From: Deinococcus sp. JMULE3
GTDB taxonomy: Bacteria > Deinococcota > Deinococci > Deinococcales > Deinococcaceae
Reading direction: 5' to 3'
DNA: 64,000 bases
Assembly (NCBI RefSeq): GCF_013337115.1
Contig: NZ_SGWE01000004.1
Coordinates: 186,001-250,000 of the forward strand
The first letter of the stretch is position 1. Each line of letters opens with the position of its first letter. The position numbers and the translations under genes were made by a program. A model generated the notes under the pieces. It was given only the letters and a program-made list of their open reading frames with translations, did not search any database and was not told where the DNA came from. Positions 23,026-32,421 of the stretch are shown here, in pieces.

Positions 23026-24158
23026 GGCACCACCAGACGGCGAAGTTCGCTGTAACTCAGACTGACTGGGCGGCCACCCTCGAGACGCACCGCCGCGATC
23101 CACCAGTAGTAGGTGCCCGCCACCAGCGGTTCCTGATCCGCCGGGTACACGGCACTGAGCTCACTGATGGGCGTAATGGCCTGACCCTGTCTGTCGGTGT
23201 TGCCCCAGATTTCCCTGGCCAGCGGATCGGTACACGGACGGTCACACACCGAGTAGAAGTACCCACTGGCACCCTGAAGTGCATTCCAGGTCAGGATCGG
23301 CCGGCCATCCTGCACCACCTGACCGTCGACCGGGCTCGCCACCTGCTGGGCGTCCATCAGCACCGCCGTCCCCGCATTCGACAGCGCGGACTCCACCTGT
23401 GCCGAGGACACGCTGCGGACCACGCCGTAGACCTTCCCCGCCACTGCCCCATCCGGCAACGGCATCGAATGCTTTTCCGTCACCGCCCCATTGGACGGCA
23501 GCGGACTCTTCACGACCGAGTACGGTCCCGCTAGGCTCCGGTCTGCCATCAACACGCGGTACCCGTACGCGCCGGGCACCGCTGTCCACCCCCATTCCGC
23601 CCAGAAACTCCGTTGACCCGCCGCCTGGGCGCCCACACTGCCCACCTTCCGGTTCGCGTGGCCCGCCACGGCCTGCGTGGCGTCTGGACCGCGGACCTTC
23701 AACGGATCGATCAGACCGCGCGGACCTGACGTCAGTGACTGCGCCGTAAACGACGCCGGAACGTTGTACCCCACCATGTACCGCAGTTGCGGCGCGCTGG
23801 CATTCTGAATCGTGACCCGCACCGGCGCACTGCGTCCCTCCGAGCCGTCCACGATGGCCCTGGCATAGACCTCCAGGTCACTGCCGTTCGGGAAGGCCGT
23901 GGTGTTCCACCGCACCAGGTACGGGCGGTTATTGGCACTCCCGATGAACTGCCCGTCCTCCTGCCCGTCGCGGCGGCGGGCGTACAGGCGAACCTCACCC
24001 GTCACTCCCTCGTCCAGCGTCGCCTGGAGGGCTGCCGTGCCACTGACCACCGCGTCATTCACGGGCGTAACCAGTGTCACGGATGGGGGCGGACCGCTTC
24101 CCCCGCATGAAATGAGAAGCGTGAGAACCGAAGCAACGACAGGAACTGGCAGGCGCAT
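23022..24158 (-). CDS. Lipoprotein with Ig-like and fibronectin-like domains
   Basis: 378 residues. The lipobox is VASVLTLLISCGGSG with Cys18. Residues 27-110 look like a bacterial Ig-like domain (VTLVTPVNDAVVSGTAALQA, VRWNTTAFPNGSDLEVYARA). The remainder resembles repeated fibronectin-type III modules (FWAEWGWTAVPGAYGYRVLM; ILTWNALQGASGYFYSVCD; AGTYYWWIAAVRLEGGRPVS). No enzyme motif. It probably binds or scaffolds at the cell envelope. First gene of the operon with the S8 protease and the secretin, and divergent from the Rhs gene. Confidence 0.8.
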   Translation of the reverse strand: MRLPVPVVASVLTLLISCGGSGPPPSVTLVTPVNDAVVSGTAALQATLDEGVTGEVRLYARRRDGQEDGQFIGSANNRPYLVRWNTTAFPNGSDLEVYARAIVDGSEGRSAPVRVTIQNASAPQLRYMVGYNVPASFTAQSLTSGPRGLIDPLKVRGPDATQAVAGHANRKVGSVGAQAAGQRSFWAEWGWTAVPGAYGYRVLMADRSLAGPYSVVKSPLPSNGAVTEKHSMPLPDGAVAGKVYGVVRSVSSAQVESALSNAGTAVLMDAQQVASPVDGQVVQDGRPILTWNALQGASGYFYSVCDRPCTDPLAREIWGNTDRQGQAITPISELSAVYPADQEPLVAGTYYWWIAAVRLEGGRPVSLSYSELRRLVVP

Positions 24159-24178
24159 AACCCACACATTCTGCCCTA

Positions 24179-24225
24179 CACATGACAAGACTGTTGCCGC
24201 ACATGACGCACGCACATGAGGCAAC
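24179..24225. promoter_or_regulatory. Repeated CACATGA motif in the divergent Rhs promoter region
   Basis: CACATGA occurs three times in the same orientation (24179-24185, 24200-24206, 24213-24219). The last two are framed by an inverted pair GTTGCC (24193-24198) and GGCAAC (24220-24225). The region lies between the divergent lipoprotein and Rhs genes, so a regulator bound here could control both. No clear -35/-10 pair was found. Confidence 0.35.
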
Positions 24226-24251
24226 AGCACAGAACTCAACGTGATAGACCC

Positions 24252-27200
24252 ATGAGCTGTATGCGAATACCCTCATCATCCAGTCCGCCGCGCCAACCCC
24301 GCTGGGTTGGCGCGACCCTCGCCACCCTCTTCCTCACCACCACCCACCTCCCCGGCGTGGTTGCTCTGGCCGCCCCGCAACTCTTCACCCGGCCCGGCAG
24401 CGGCGTCAGCAACATCCCCACCGAACTCGCCGCCTTCGCCGCCCCCCAGTTCGGCGACATCGCCGACGCCGTCAACGCCGCCACCGGCAACGTCTACTTC
24501 GACCTCGGGTCAATCAACCGCAACAACGTCAGCAAACCCGGCGACGACACCGTCAGCACTACCGGTGGGTTCCGGGTCAACGGCCTGATGCGCCTCTCCG
24601 GCTTCAGCCCCACCATGAACCCCGCCACCATTCCCCAGGAATGGTCCGTCGCGCAGGGTGACGGTAGCTTCGACCTCTACCGCCGCGCCAGCAGCGCCGA
24701 GATCGACGCCGCCCCCACCTGGATCAACGAACGCTACGCCAGCATCCGGGGCGGCGTTGCGTTCTACATCCGCAAGACCCAGACCGGCCTGCAGACCGAC
24801 GAACAGTGGCTCGTGACCTTCCAACTGGCTAACAGCCGACTCATCTCGCACCTGTACGACCGCGCCGGGAACCGCACCACCTTCTACAACGACGGCGAGT
24901 ACCCCGATTACACGCAGACGCTGCACCAGCAGTACCGCACCGCGAAGTACCGGAACGATGCCGAAGGCATCGATCCGACCGCACCCAAAACGGAGTTCAC
25001 CTACACGGCGCCCGGCAACGGGCACCTGAGCAAAGTCAAGGACGAGTGGGGCCGCGTCACCACCTACGAGTGGAATGACGCCCTGAACCGCCTCGACGCG
25101 GTGAACATGCTCGTGCAGGACGAAGCGAATCCGATCGGGTCGTGGAAACGGCGCATCGAGTACGCGTACGAGCAGCGCGGCGGGCAGTACTACGTGACGT
25201 ACATGGTGCACCGCACGTACGACGCGACCGGCAACCTGATCGGGCGGTGGTTCGACCTGAACTACACCGAACAGAACGGTCAGGTGCTGCTGTATCAGAT
25301 GGGCCGCCCCCGCGCGGTGGACCAGTCGGACACGTCGCAACTGGGCATGGTGTACACGACGTACACGTACGACGGCAGCAACCGCGTCAGTACCGTCAAG
25401 ACCCCCGGTGAAGCGGACATCAGCTTCACGTACGGCACCAGCACGACAGCGGGAGCACTGGGTCAACAGGTGGTGCGGACGCAGGGTGATAAGAAACTGA
25501 CCCTCGAGTACACGCCGGAAGGCTGGCTGCGGTACCAGCGGGAGCGGGATTATAACTCTGTCATTCCCTCTGACCGGACGCTCTCGACCACGTACTGGTA
25601 CGACGCGGCAGGGCGAATTCGTGCCATCAACCTGCCGAGTGGCGCGCAGATCCAGAACGTGTACGACAATCACGGGAACAAGACGCGCGAAACGGTCTAC
25701 GTCAAGGCCGTGAACTGGGCGTCCACACCACCTGCAGGTTACGAACGCACGACCCAGTACGAGTACAACCGTGACAATCAGGTCACCAACACCATTCAGG
25801 AGGCCCGGTCCGGAACGGTCGTCCACGGCGTCGATTCCACTCAGACTGCCACATTTAGCTACGGCGCAGTCACGCGCCCCGTGACGCGCGCGAACTACAG
25901 CGTCTATTCCTACAACCAGAAATTCGCCGCGCCGTCCAGCGCGACGGAAAACGTCAACGTGGATGGCGTCAATACCAGTGCGACCATCAACACCGTCGAC
26001 GAGTACGGTCGCCTGACCCGTACACAATCGGTTGCGGCCGGGACCCCGACCGTCAACACCGACTACGAGTACCACAGCGGGACCGCGCAGATCTGGCAAC
26101 CCACCGTGACCGGCGACATCGACTGGAGCCGCCCGCGGGGCGTACGGAACTTCGGGGATCAGGTGCACCTGACCTGGACGTACCAGGACGGGCAGGCCCG
26201 TGATTCTGGCAAGCGCACCCAGACGTACTACGACGAGTTCGGCAATCCAGCCTGGGTAAACCTGGAGAAATGGACCGGCGGGAAATGGACGGCCGGGACG
26301 GCCGTCCAGCGTGACCTGCAGCAGTTCGCGGCGTACAACGGCTTCGGACAGCAGGAATGGGCCTACAGCCGCACGTTGGTGAACGGCAGCACGGACGCGA
26401 AAGAAGAGAGCAAGTCACTGACGAAGTTCTTCACGTCCGGGGAACCGAAGTTCAGCTTCACCGGCAACCCCGGCAACCTGACGACATTCGCGTACAACGC
26501 CACGGGCCAGCTGATCGAACTCAAGATGGGTGCCGGTGCCAACGGGGCGATCACCACGCCGCGGCGCACCACCGCGTATACGTATGACGGGTACGGCCGG
26601 AAAGCCAGTGAGACGACCAGCGGGAACAGCACGACCTTTGAGTACGACACGCGCGACAACCTGGCCAGGCAGGTCAACCCGGACAGCAGCACGATTGTCA
26701 TGCAGTACAACTCCCTGACTGGCGCGCTTGCCCATGAGCAGGTCAGCCGCGCTGGAGAACCACTCCGATACACCAAGCACACCCTGGACGCCCTGGGTCG
26801 TGAAATCCGCACCACGAGCAACACGTCTGTTGGCGATAAGATCGTCGATACGCTGTACGACGCGTACGACCGACCGATCCGGGTGACGAATCAGGCGCTG
26901 ACGATGAACGCGGACCCGAAAGACCGCAGCACATACCTGCGGTACGACACGCTGGGCCGCCTGGTGAAGAAACTCGACCCGGCGCTGATCACGAACGGCA
27001 GTCCGTATACGGACGCGCGGCGTCCGTATACGGAGTACGGGTACGACTGGCGCGGTCGCCAGACGACCGTCACCAGTCTGCTGTATGGCGGGACGGTCAC
27101 GCCGGACACCATGACGTTCCCGCAGGGCGCCGCACTGGCGGGCGAAACCACCGAGTACGACCTCTTCGACCGGCCCGTCAAGGTGACGGACGCAGCCGGG

Positions 27201-30200
27201 TACACGACCAGCATGACGTACGACCGCGCGGGGAACGTCACGACCCTGACCAAACAGGTGTGGAGAGGCGACGAAACCGACTACACGGTCGCCGCCCCCG
27301 GCTTTACCAGCACCACCACCCGCATGGCCTACACCGCCGCGCAGAAACCCACGCAGATGGTCGATGCGCGGGGGAACAGCATCTACACGGACTACGACAT
27401 CAACGGAAACGTGACGCTGAGCACCGACGCGCGCGGGATCGTCACCAAGGCGTTCACGTACACGTCGGACAACCTGCTCGAGCGCGTATGGGAGCCGGAC
27501 AACAACGCAGGCACCACCGCGAAGTACGGCGAGGTGTCGCTGGGCAGCCTGAGCAGCACCCATCAGGTGACCGAATACAACCAGTACGGCGTGGACGGCA
27601 GCCTGAAGCCCGTCACGACGTGGCGGGCGCACATGAACACCCAGGCCGGGCCGAACAGTGGCGCGCGCACGGATTACGTCTACGACTACGCGGGGCGCGT
27701 GACGAGCACGACCCTGCCCGCGGACGCGCAGGGCGCGACCGCGACCATCACGCAGGACTACGACAGCCTCGGGAACGTCACGAAGACCGTGGACGCCAAC
27801 GGCTTCCCGACCGTGAACACGTACAACGAGGACGGCAAACTGGCGAGCACGCACCAGCAGGCCCGGGCCGGGAACGCGACGGACAGCGGGGCCGGACTGA
27901 GTAACGGCCTGCGGAGCACCTACCGGTACGACCTGAACGGGAACCTGACGTACAAGAACGAACGGAACCTGATCACCGAGTACCGCTACAACTCGCTGGG
28001 TAAGGTCGTGCACGAGAGTCGCCCACGGGTGGGCGACGCGACCGCCACGAACTGGAAACTGACGACGTACCGCTTGGACGGGCTACCGACCGTGAAGACG
28101 TCGTACACGTACGCGGGGAACCTGACGAGCCAGCCGCAGACCGTGGTACCCGGGGACTCCAGCCTGGCGGTAACGGCGGGGAACGCGACGATCACGGAGT
28201 ACAACGCCCGTGGGGACGTGTGGGCGGAATGGTCGCTCGCGGCGGGCCGCACGCCGGAATCGCAGTTCTGGCAGTACGTGAACGGCGCGGGGCAACGCTA
28301 CCGGCGGGTGTTCCTGGGCAACATGGGCATCTACGCGGAGCAGAAAGCGAATGAGGTGACGCCGCTGGGGCACGCGAACAGCCTGACGTTCTGGCGGTTC
28401 GACGAGTTGGGGAACCTGCTGGAGAAGTGGGACACCCCCATGAACAACAGCACCTGGACGGCGTCGAATCTCGCGGACAGGCAGAACTGGTTCCGGTACA
28501 CGTACAGCGCCAGCGGGAAGCAACTGACGGAGGCACGGAAGATTGAAGTCCGGCAAAAATCAGTGCGTCCAACCAATGAACTAAACAAGTACGGTGGATA
28601 CAACGGCATTTACCTGGCAGCCAGTATATCAAATTCGTCATCAAGTTACAATGAGAGAGATCAGATATCCGCAGTCTCTATCGCCGACAGGTCACCTATT
28701 CTATCCAATGATCGCATACCAATGCAGGATTCAATAGACTCCGCACCCGTCATAAATCAGTCCTATACTTATTATTTAGATGGAAAATTACGCAATGAAA
28801 ATGGAAAGGTCTTTGAGATGTATGATCAAAGGGGTCGGCAATTAAAAGTACTCGACCCCAATGGCGCCGCCTCATCGGCAGAATGTCAGCCACAGACCGT
28901 CAATGGAACCACAAAGCCATCAGATAATGTCGTTTGTCGTCCGGGATACATAGAATATTATTACGATGCAGAGAAGATTATTACCAACATATATCACCTG
29001 AAGTCAGATGGCACGGCATCTGATACATCAAGAAACACCGTCTATACCTCTGTAGGCGGAAACGTAGCCAAAAGAGTTAAGAGTAAAGTTCGTGCCGCTA
29101 CGTTGTATTTTCTAGATTCAACTCACGTTTACAAGTATGACAGCTTGACAGGACTGATAATATCTTCATCAGGTGACAATTCATCTCAGATCAATACATA
29201 TAATCAGTACGGACAGATAGATTCGACAACTACCAAGAGTGATAATAAATATACGAAAATATTTTACTCATATGATGGAGATGGATACATGAAGAGCAGT
29301 GGATTTCCATTATCCTCCACGTATCGGATAGATTCCCGAGGCAATAGGTTATCAGAACTTAGTGACGGCATCACCACGTGGCAAAAAAGGTATAATGCCG
29401 ATAATAAAGTTCACCAGTTCAACTCAAATGAGTATTATTCGCCAGCAGTAAATTCTATGCATTCCGCGAGGTTAAATGATTTCCGCTACAGCCCTAACGG
29501 TGGTCTTGCTATTACTAGCACTGCTCAGATAATTGAAGGCAGTCAATTAATTTCAGCCTCCGATGATCCTATATTCTCCGTCATTCGGGATTGGTCAAAT
29601 AGCTTCTCAAGCAATGATTCAATCACTGCTATATACAGGAAGGCTGGAGATTTCAGAAGATGGTGCGAGGAAGATGACAGCGGACAAGTGCTGCATTGCG
29701 ATATAATCGCATCGACCTATAAAACGAATGCATATCAGTATAAAGATGCCCTATACTCCGAGATCGACGGTACGCACGACACGATTTCATGGAACGGAAC
29801 GACACCTTTTTCAATTGTGCGAATTATAGATACATTCGATGCGCCTATTAAGCCATTGAGTGGCATACTGAAAATCGATCCGTTGAACATCACGAATCAG
29901 AAATTACCGAAACTCATTGATCCGAGCAAAGTGAAACCCGGACTTGATTCGCAGGACCAATCGGAAACCGTAAAACCCGTTCAGACAGGCGCGAGCCAGG
30001 GCGCAAAGCAAACCGTGCAAATTTCTGACGGGCAAGCCAGAGCGCAAGCCACCAAAGCGTCGGACAGTGGGGCAGTTATGGTGCAGGAAGTCCCCGCAGA
30101 TTTCGATGACGGGCAGGGATTTGAACAACCCATCTATGCAGTACAGCCACAGGTTGCCTCTGTTGCTGATTATATCAGTCAAGCAGGAGGAGACGTACTG

Positions 30201-31658
30201 AGAGGCCTGCAAGCCTACAACAAGGCTCGACAGGCGGAAATCGATGCAGAACTTGGCCGTCAAAAGAAATTGGCTCAAGATCAAAAGGAAATGCTTTCCA
30301 ACGAAATCGATAAAACTTTTTTCCGATCTTCATCGGGATATGATGTCACTGAAAAATTAAGACGCGGCCTACAGAATTCACTTGAATTTGCTGAAAAGAC
30401 TATGAATCCTACGGAGCAACTTGCCTATTATGCTGGCCTGTCGTTAATGCTTGGGCAGGATAATATAAGTAATAATAAGGGGCTAAGAATTGTCGGACAC
30501 GACACATCTGATGCATTGAGCGCAATGGGAAATGCGGTCGAGCAATTGGGTAGCAGGCAAGCAAAGCCGGTAAAAGAAAGTCTTCTGGCCACTGTAACAG
30601 CCGCGTATGCGATGGACGCTTACAAGAAAGAACTCGGGTCTTTCGCATTCACAGTGCTTACGTTGCCGGCTGATGTCGCCGCATTCATGAAGACAGCGAA
30701 GACAGTTGGTCCCGCACTTGCTAGGCTGGCTAAAATGAGTCCCCGTGCTGTATTCGATATCACGAAGATGGGGAAGACAGCCGGGGAAATTGGCATCAGT
30801 GGTCTGAGGCGATTGGCGGACGGCTGTGATTTGGTACCAAACTCCTTCTCCCCGAACACCCTGGTTCGCACCCTCTCCGGCCTCGTTGCCATATCCGCGT
30901 TGACCATCGGCACGCCGGTGCTGGCGTTCAATGAGCAGACGGGCCAGAATGGGTACTACCCGATCACGCACGTCATCACGCACGGCACGAAGGATCAGGG
31001 CGTCACGTACCTGACGCTGACCGACCCGGACAACAAGAACAAGCTGGAATTCATTGAAACGACGCCGGAGCATCCCTTCTTCGTCGCGCAGCCCGCCGAT
31101 GCCCAGCCCAGGCCCGCGCCGGAAGGCCACGGCGACCTGAGCCGGAACTGGGTGGGCGCAGGGCACCTGAAGATCGGGGATAAGATCAAGCAGGCCGACG
31201 GCACCACCGGTCTGGTCGCCAACGTCACCACCGTTGAGCAGACGCGCGAGATGTTCAACCTCACCGTCAGCGAAGCCCACACCTACTACGTCGGGCAGGA
31301 CGGGTGGTTGGTGCATAACTGCGATGATCACATCGTTTTGGGATTAGACAAATGGGGGCTCGGACATACAGCCAACGCTGTCGGTGGAAGAACCCTTATG
31401 AGTGATCCAAATTGGCGTGCAACTCTCATAGAGGCAATCGCCGACCCTAAAACTAAGTTCACCGTATCGATTGATGGTATGACTGGTAAGGATACATACG
31501 CTAAAATTATGGGAGCGGTTCAGCGCGCAGCTTCAGGATCCAACGAGGCCTCATTGACTGATTGGGAAATGAAGTTGCTCTATGAAGCAGGAAGACTTGG
31601 AGAAGTTCAGTTCACTAAACTGGGCGGACGCACGACTCTTGAGAATCCATTCAAGTGA
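24252..31658 (+). CDS. Secreted Rhs/YD-repeat polymorphic toxin with Hint domain
   Basis: About 2468 residues. A Sec-type signal (WVGATLATLFLTTTHLPGVV) is followed by a long YD-repeat shell with units such as YTYDGYGRKASETTS and TYDRAGNVTTLTKQ. Around 28550 (residue 1434) the DNA becomes AT-rich and the repeats fade. A Hint autoprotease domain follows: first Cys at residue 2192 (GCDLVPNSFSPNTLVRTLSG), block B His in ETTPEHPFFVAQP, and ending GQDGWLVHN at 2356. The remaining 112 residues are the toxin-like tip, resembling polymorphic toxin type 27 (GLGHTANAVGGRTL, MGAVQRAASGSNEASLTDWE). I did not see the usual DPxGxxGG motif of Rhs cores. ATG 24252 is preferred; ATG 24216 in the same frame is possible. 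Confidence 0.87.
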   Translation: MSCMRIPSSSSPPRQPRWVGATLATLFLTTTHLPGVVALAAPQLFTRPGSGVSNIPTELAAFAAPQFGDIADAVNAATGNVYFDLGSINRNNVSKPGDDTVSTTGGFRVNGLMRLSGFSPTMNPATIPQEWSVAQGDGSFDLYRRASSAEIDAAPTWINERYASIRGGVAFYIRKTQTGLQTDEQWLVTFQLANSRLISHLYDRAGNRTTFYNDGEYPDYTQTLHQQYRTAKYRNDAEGIDPTAPKTEFTYTAPGNGHLSKVKDEWGRVTTYEWNDALNRLDAVNMLVQDEANPIGSWKRRIEYAYEQRGGQYYVTYMVHRTYDATGNLIGRWFDLNYTEQNGQVLLYQMGRPRAVDQSDTSQLGMVYTTYTYDGSNRVSTVKTPGEADISFTYGTSTTAGALGQQVVRTQGDKKLTLEYTPEGWLRYQRERDYNSVIPSDRTLSTTYWYDAAGRIRAINLPSGAQIQNVYDNHGNKTRETVYVKAVNWASTPPAGYERTTQYEYNRDNQVTNTIQEARSGTVVHGVDSTQTATFSYGAVTRPVTRANYSVYSYNQKFAAPSSATENVNVDGVNTSATINTVDEYGRLTRTQSVAAGTPTVNTDYEYHSGTAQIWQPTVTGDIDWSRPRGVRNFGDQVHLTWTYQDGQARDSGKRTQTYYDEFGNPAWVNLEKWTGGKWTAGTAVQRDLQQFAAYNGFGQQEWAYSRTLVNGSTDAKEESKSLTKFFTSGEPKFSFTGNPGNLTTFAYNATGQLIELKMGAGANGAITTPRRTTAYTYDGYGRKASETTSGNSTTFEYDTRDNLARQVNPDSSTIVMQYNSLTGALAHEQVSRAGEPLRYTKHTLDALGREIRTTSNTSVGDKIVDTLYDAYDRPIRVTNQALTMNADPKDRSTYLRYDTLGRLVKKLDPALITNGSPYTDARRPYTEYGYDWRGRQTTVTSLLYGGTVTPDTMTFPQGAALAGETTEYDLFDRPVKVTDAAGYTTSMTYDRAGNVTTLTKQVWRGDETDYTVAAPGFTSTTTRMAYTAAQKPTQMVDARGNSIYTDYDINGNVTLSTDARGIVTKAFTYTSDNLLERVWEPDNNAGTTAKYGEVSLGSLSSTHQVTEYNQYGVDGSLKPVTTWRAHMNTQAGPNSGARTDYVYDYAGRVTSTTLPADAQGATATITQDYDSLGNVTKTVDANGFPTVNTYNEDGKLASTHQQARAGNATDSGAGLSNGLRSTYRYDLNGNLTYKNERNLITEYRYNSLGKVVHESRPRVGDATATNWKLTTYRLDGLPTVKTSYTYAGNLTSQPQTVVPGDSSLAVTAGNATITEYNARGDVWAEWSLAAGRTPESQFWQYVNGAGQRYRRVFLGNMGIYAEQKANEVTPLGHANSLTFWRFDELGNLLEKWDTPMNNSTWTASNLADRQNWFRYTYSASGKQLTEARKIEVRQKSVRPTNELNKYGGYNGIYLAASISNSSSSYNERDQISAVSIADRSPILSNDRIPMQDSIDSAPVINQSYTYYLDGKLRNENGKVFEMYDQRGRQLKVLDPNGAASSAECQPQTVNGTTKPSDNVVCRPGYIEYYYDAEKIITNIYHLKSDGTASDTSRNTVYTSVGGNVAKRVKSKVRAATLYFLDSTHVYKYDSLTGLIISSSGDNSSQINTYNQYGQIDSTTTKSDNKYTKIFYSYDGDGYMKSSGFPLSSTYRIDSRGNRLSELSDGITTWQKRYNADNKVHQFNSNEYYSPAVNSMHSARLNDFRYSPNGGLAITSTAQIIEGSQLISASDDPIFSVIRDWSNSFSSNDSITAIYRKAGDFRRWCEEDDSGQVLHCDIIASTYKTNAYQYKDALYSEIDGTHDTISWNGTTPFSIVRIIDTFDAPIKPLSGILKIDPLNITNQKLPKLIDPSKVKPGLDSQDQSETVKPVQTGASQGAKQTVQISDGQARAQATKASDSGAVMVQEVPADFDDGQGFEQPIYAVQPQVASVADYISQAGGDVLRGLQAYNKARQAEIDAELGRQKKLAQDQKEMLSNEIDKTFFRSSSGYDVTEKLRRGLQNSLEFAEKTMNPTEQLAYYAGLSLMLGQDNISNNKGLRIVGHDTSDALSAMGNAVEQLGSRQAKPVKESLLATVTAAYAMDAYKKELGSFAFTVLTLPADVAAFMKTAKTVGPALARLAKMSPRAVFDITKMGKTAGEIGISGLRRLADGCDLVPNSFSPNTLVRTLSGLVAISALTIGTPVLAFNEQTGQNGYYPITHVITHGTKDQGVTYLTLTDPDNKNKLEFIETTPEHPFFVAQPADAQPRPAPEGHGDLSRNWVGAGHLKIGDKIKQADGTTGLVANVTTVEQTREMFNLTVSEAHTYYVGQDGWLVHNCDDHIVLGLDKWGLGHTANAVGGRTLMSDPNWRATLIEAIADPKTKFTVSIDGMTGKDTYAKIMGAVQRAASGSNEASLTDWEMKLLYEAGRLGEVQFTKLGGRTTLENPFK

Positions 31659-31665
31659 GGAGCAT

Positions 31666-32001
31666 ATGGAATTGTATACTGGCGCGATCAGAATATTTGA
31701 AATATGGGCATATACACCTAGTCATAGCACTTGCCTCTTAAGGAGCAATATCAATGAAGATGAACATGCATCTGATAGAATTGATATTGCGTGCTATGGC
31801 GTGAAAAAGATATGCCTGTCTAGTTTGTTTGCAGTAGATAGAATTATCGTTGAGGGAGGCATGGCGCACCTATATTTGAATGAGAATGAGGTCGGGTGCA
31901 TCGAAGCAAGTAGGTTCCAAGCCATGAAAGATCAAAGCAGTTTTGCTGCTCCTTCTGGAATAGACATCGAATGGGGGGTTTTGCGGGGATTAGTCCTCTA
32001 G
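31666..32001 (+). CDS. Probable immunity protein for the Rhs toxin tip
   Basis: 111 residues, starting 7 bases after the Rhs stop with a clear GGAG ribosome-binding site. Composition is AT-rich like the toxin tip and unlike the rest of the genome. The protein is small, acidic and beta-rich (MELYTGAIRIFEIWAYTPSH; LFAVDRIIVEGGMAHLYLNE). Position, size and matching base composition are those of an immunity gene; no family was recognised. A reading starting earlier, inside the Rhs gene at 31582, is less likely because it lacks a ribosome-binding site. Confidence 0.68.
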   Translation: MELYTGAIRIFEIWAYTPSHSTCLLRSNINEDEHASDRIDIACYGVKKICLSSLFAVDRIIVEGGMAHLYLNENEVGCIEASRFQAMKDQSSFAAPSGIDIEWGVLRGLVL

Positions 32002-32078
32002 TTTTAATAGGTTGGATTTGGTAATGCTTGGCAAGCTTACTAGTAGAAGCTCGTAATACAACTTAGCTTCAACTACTC

Positions 32079-32113
32079 GCCGCCCCACCTTCCTCTCAGG
32101 AACGTGGGGTGGC
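32079..32113 (+). terminator. Terminator-like hairpin after the immunity gene
   Basis: GCCGCCCCAC pairs with GTGGGGTGGC (one wobble) around a 15-base loop, followed by TTCTCTATTACTCTCT. It closes the AT-rich Rhs tip and immunity module. Confidence 0.6.
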
Positions 32114-32408
32114 TTCTCTATTACTCTCTCTCCGGGCAACGCCGGAGCAAACAGCAATCACCAGTGCGTGATCTTCAGCCGTTGCAGCCTCACCCAGTAG
32201 CCGTTCCAGCGCGCTTTCCGGTATCCCTGGTCACTCAAGCATCTGGTGTGGCCACTGCCGTAAGTCCTGCTCCACCCAGCCCCGCAGCACCTACCACATC
32301 CACGCCCGTCCGCTGTCCCACCTTCTGTCGCTCCGGGCGGGCGATGACTCGCCATCTCCCCCGTCCCCTCTCCGCCTTTCGGGTCAATCTTTCTTAGGCT
32401 GGGGGGGG
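32114..32408. other. Intergenic stretch before deoC, no gene seen
   Basis: No supported reading frame on either strand. GC returns to the genome level. Short direct CCGGGC/GGGCGG runs are present but no clear element. The deoC promoter is at its downstream edge. Confidence 0.4.
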
Positions 32409-32421
32409 TATTCTGGGGGGC

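Noticed and set aside
24510..26168. Long minus-strand frames opposite the Rhs gene
   Set aside because: They are rich in Val, Arg and His without domain motifs and have no promoter. They arise from the repetitive YD codons on the other strand.
31582..31665. Earlier start for the immunity gene inside the Rhs tip
   Set aside because: The added 28 residues overlap the Rhs coding end and have no ribosome-binding site, while ATG 31666 has GGAG at the right distance.
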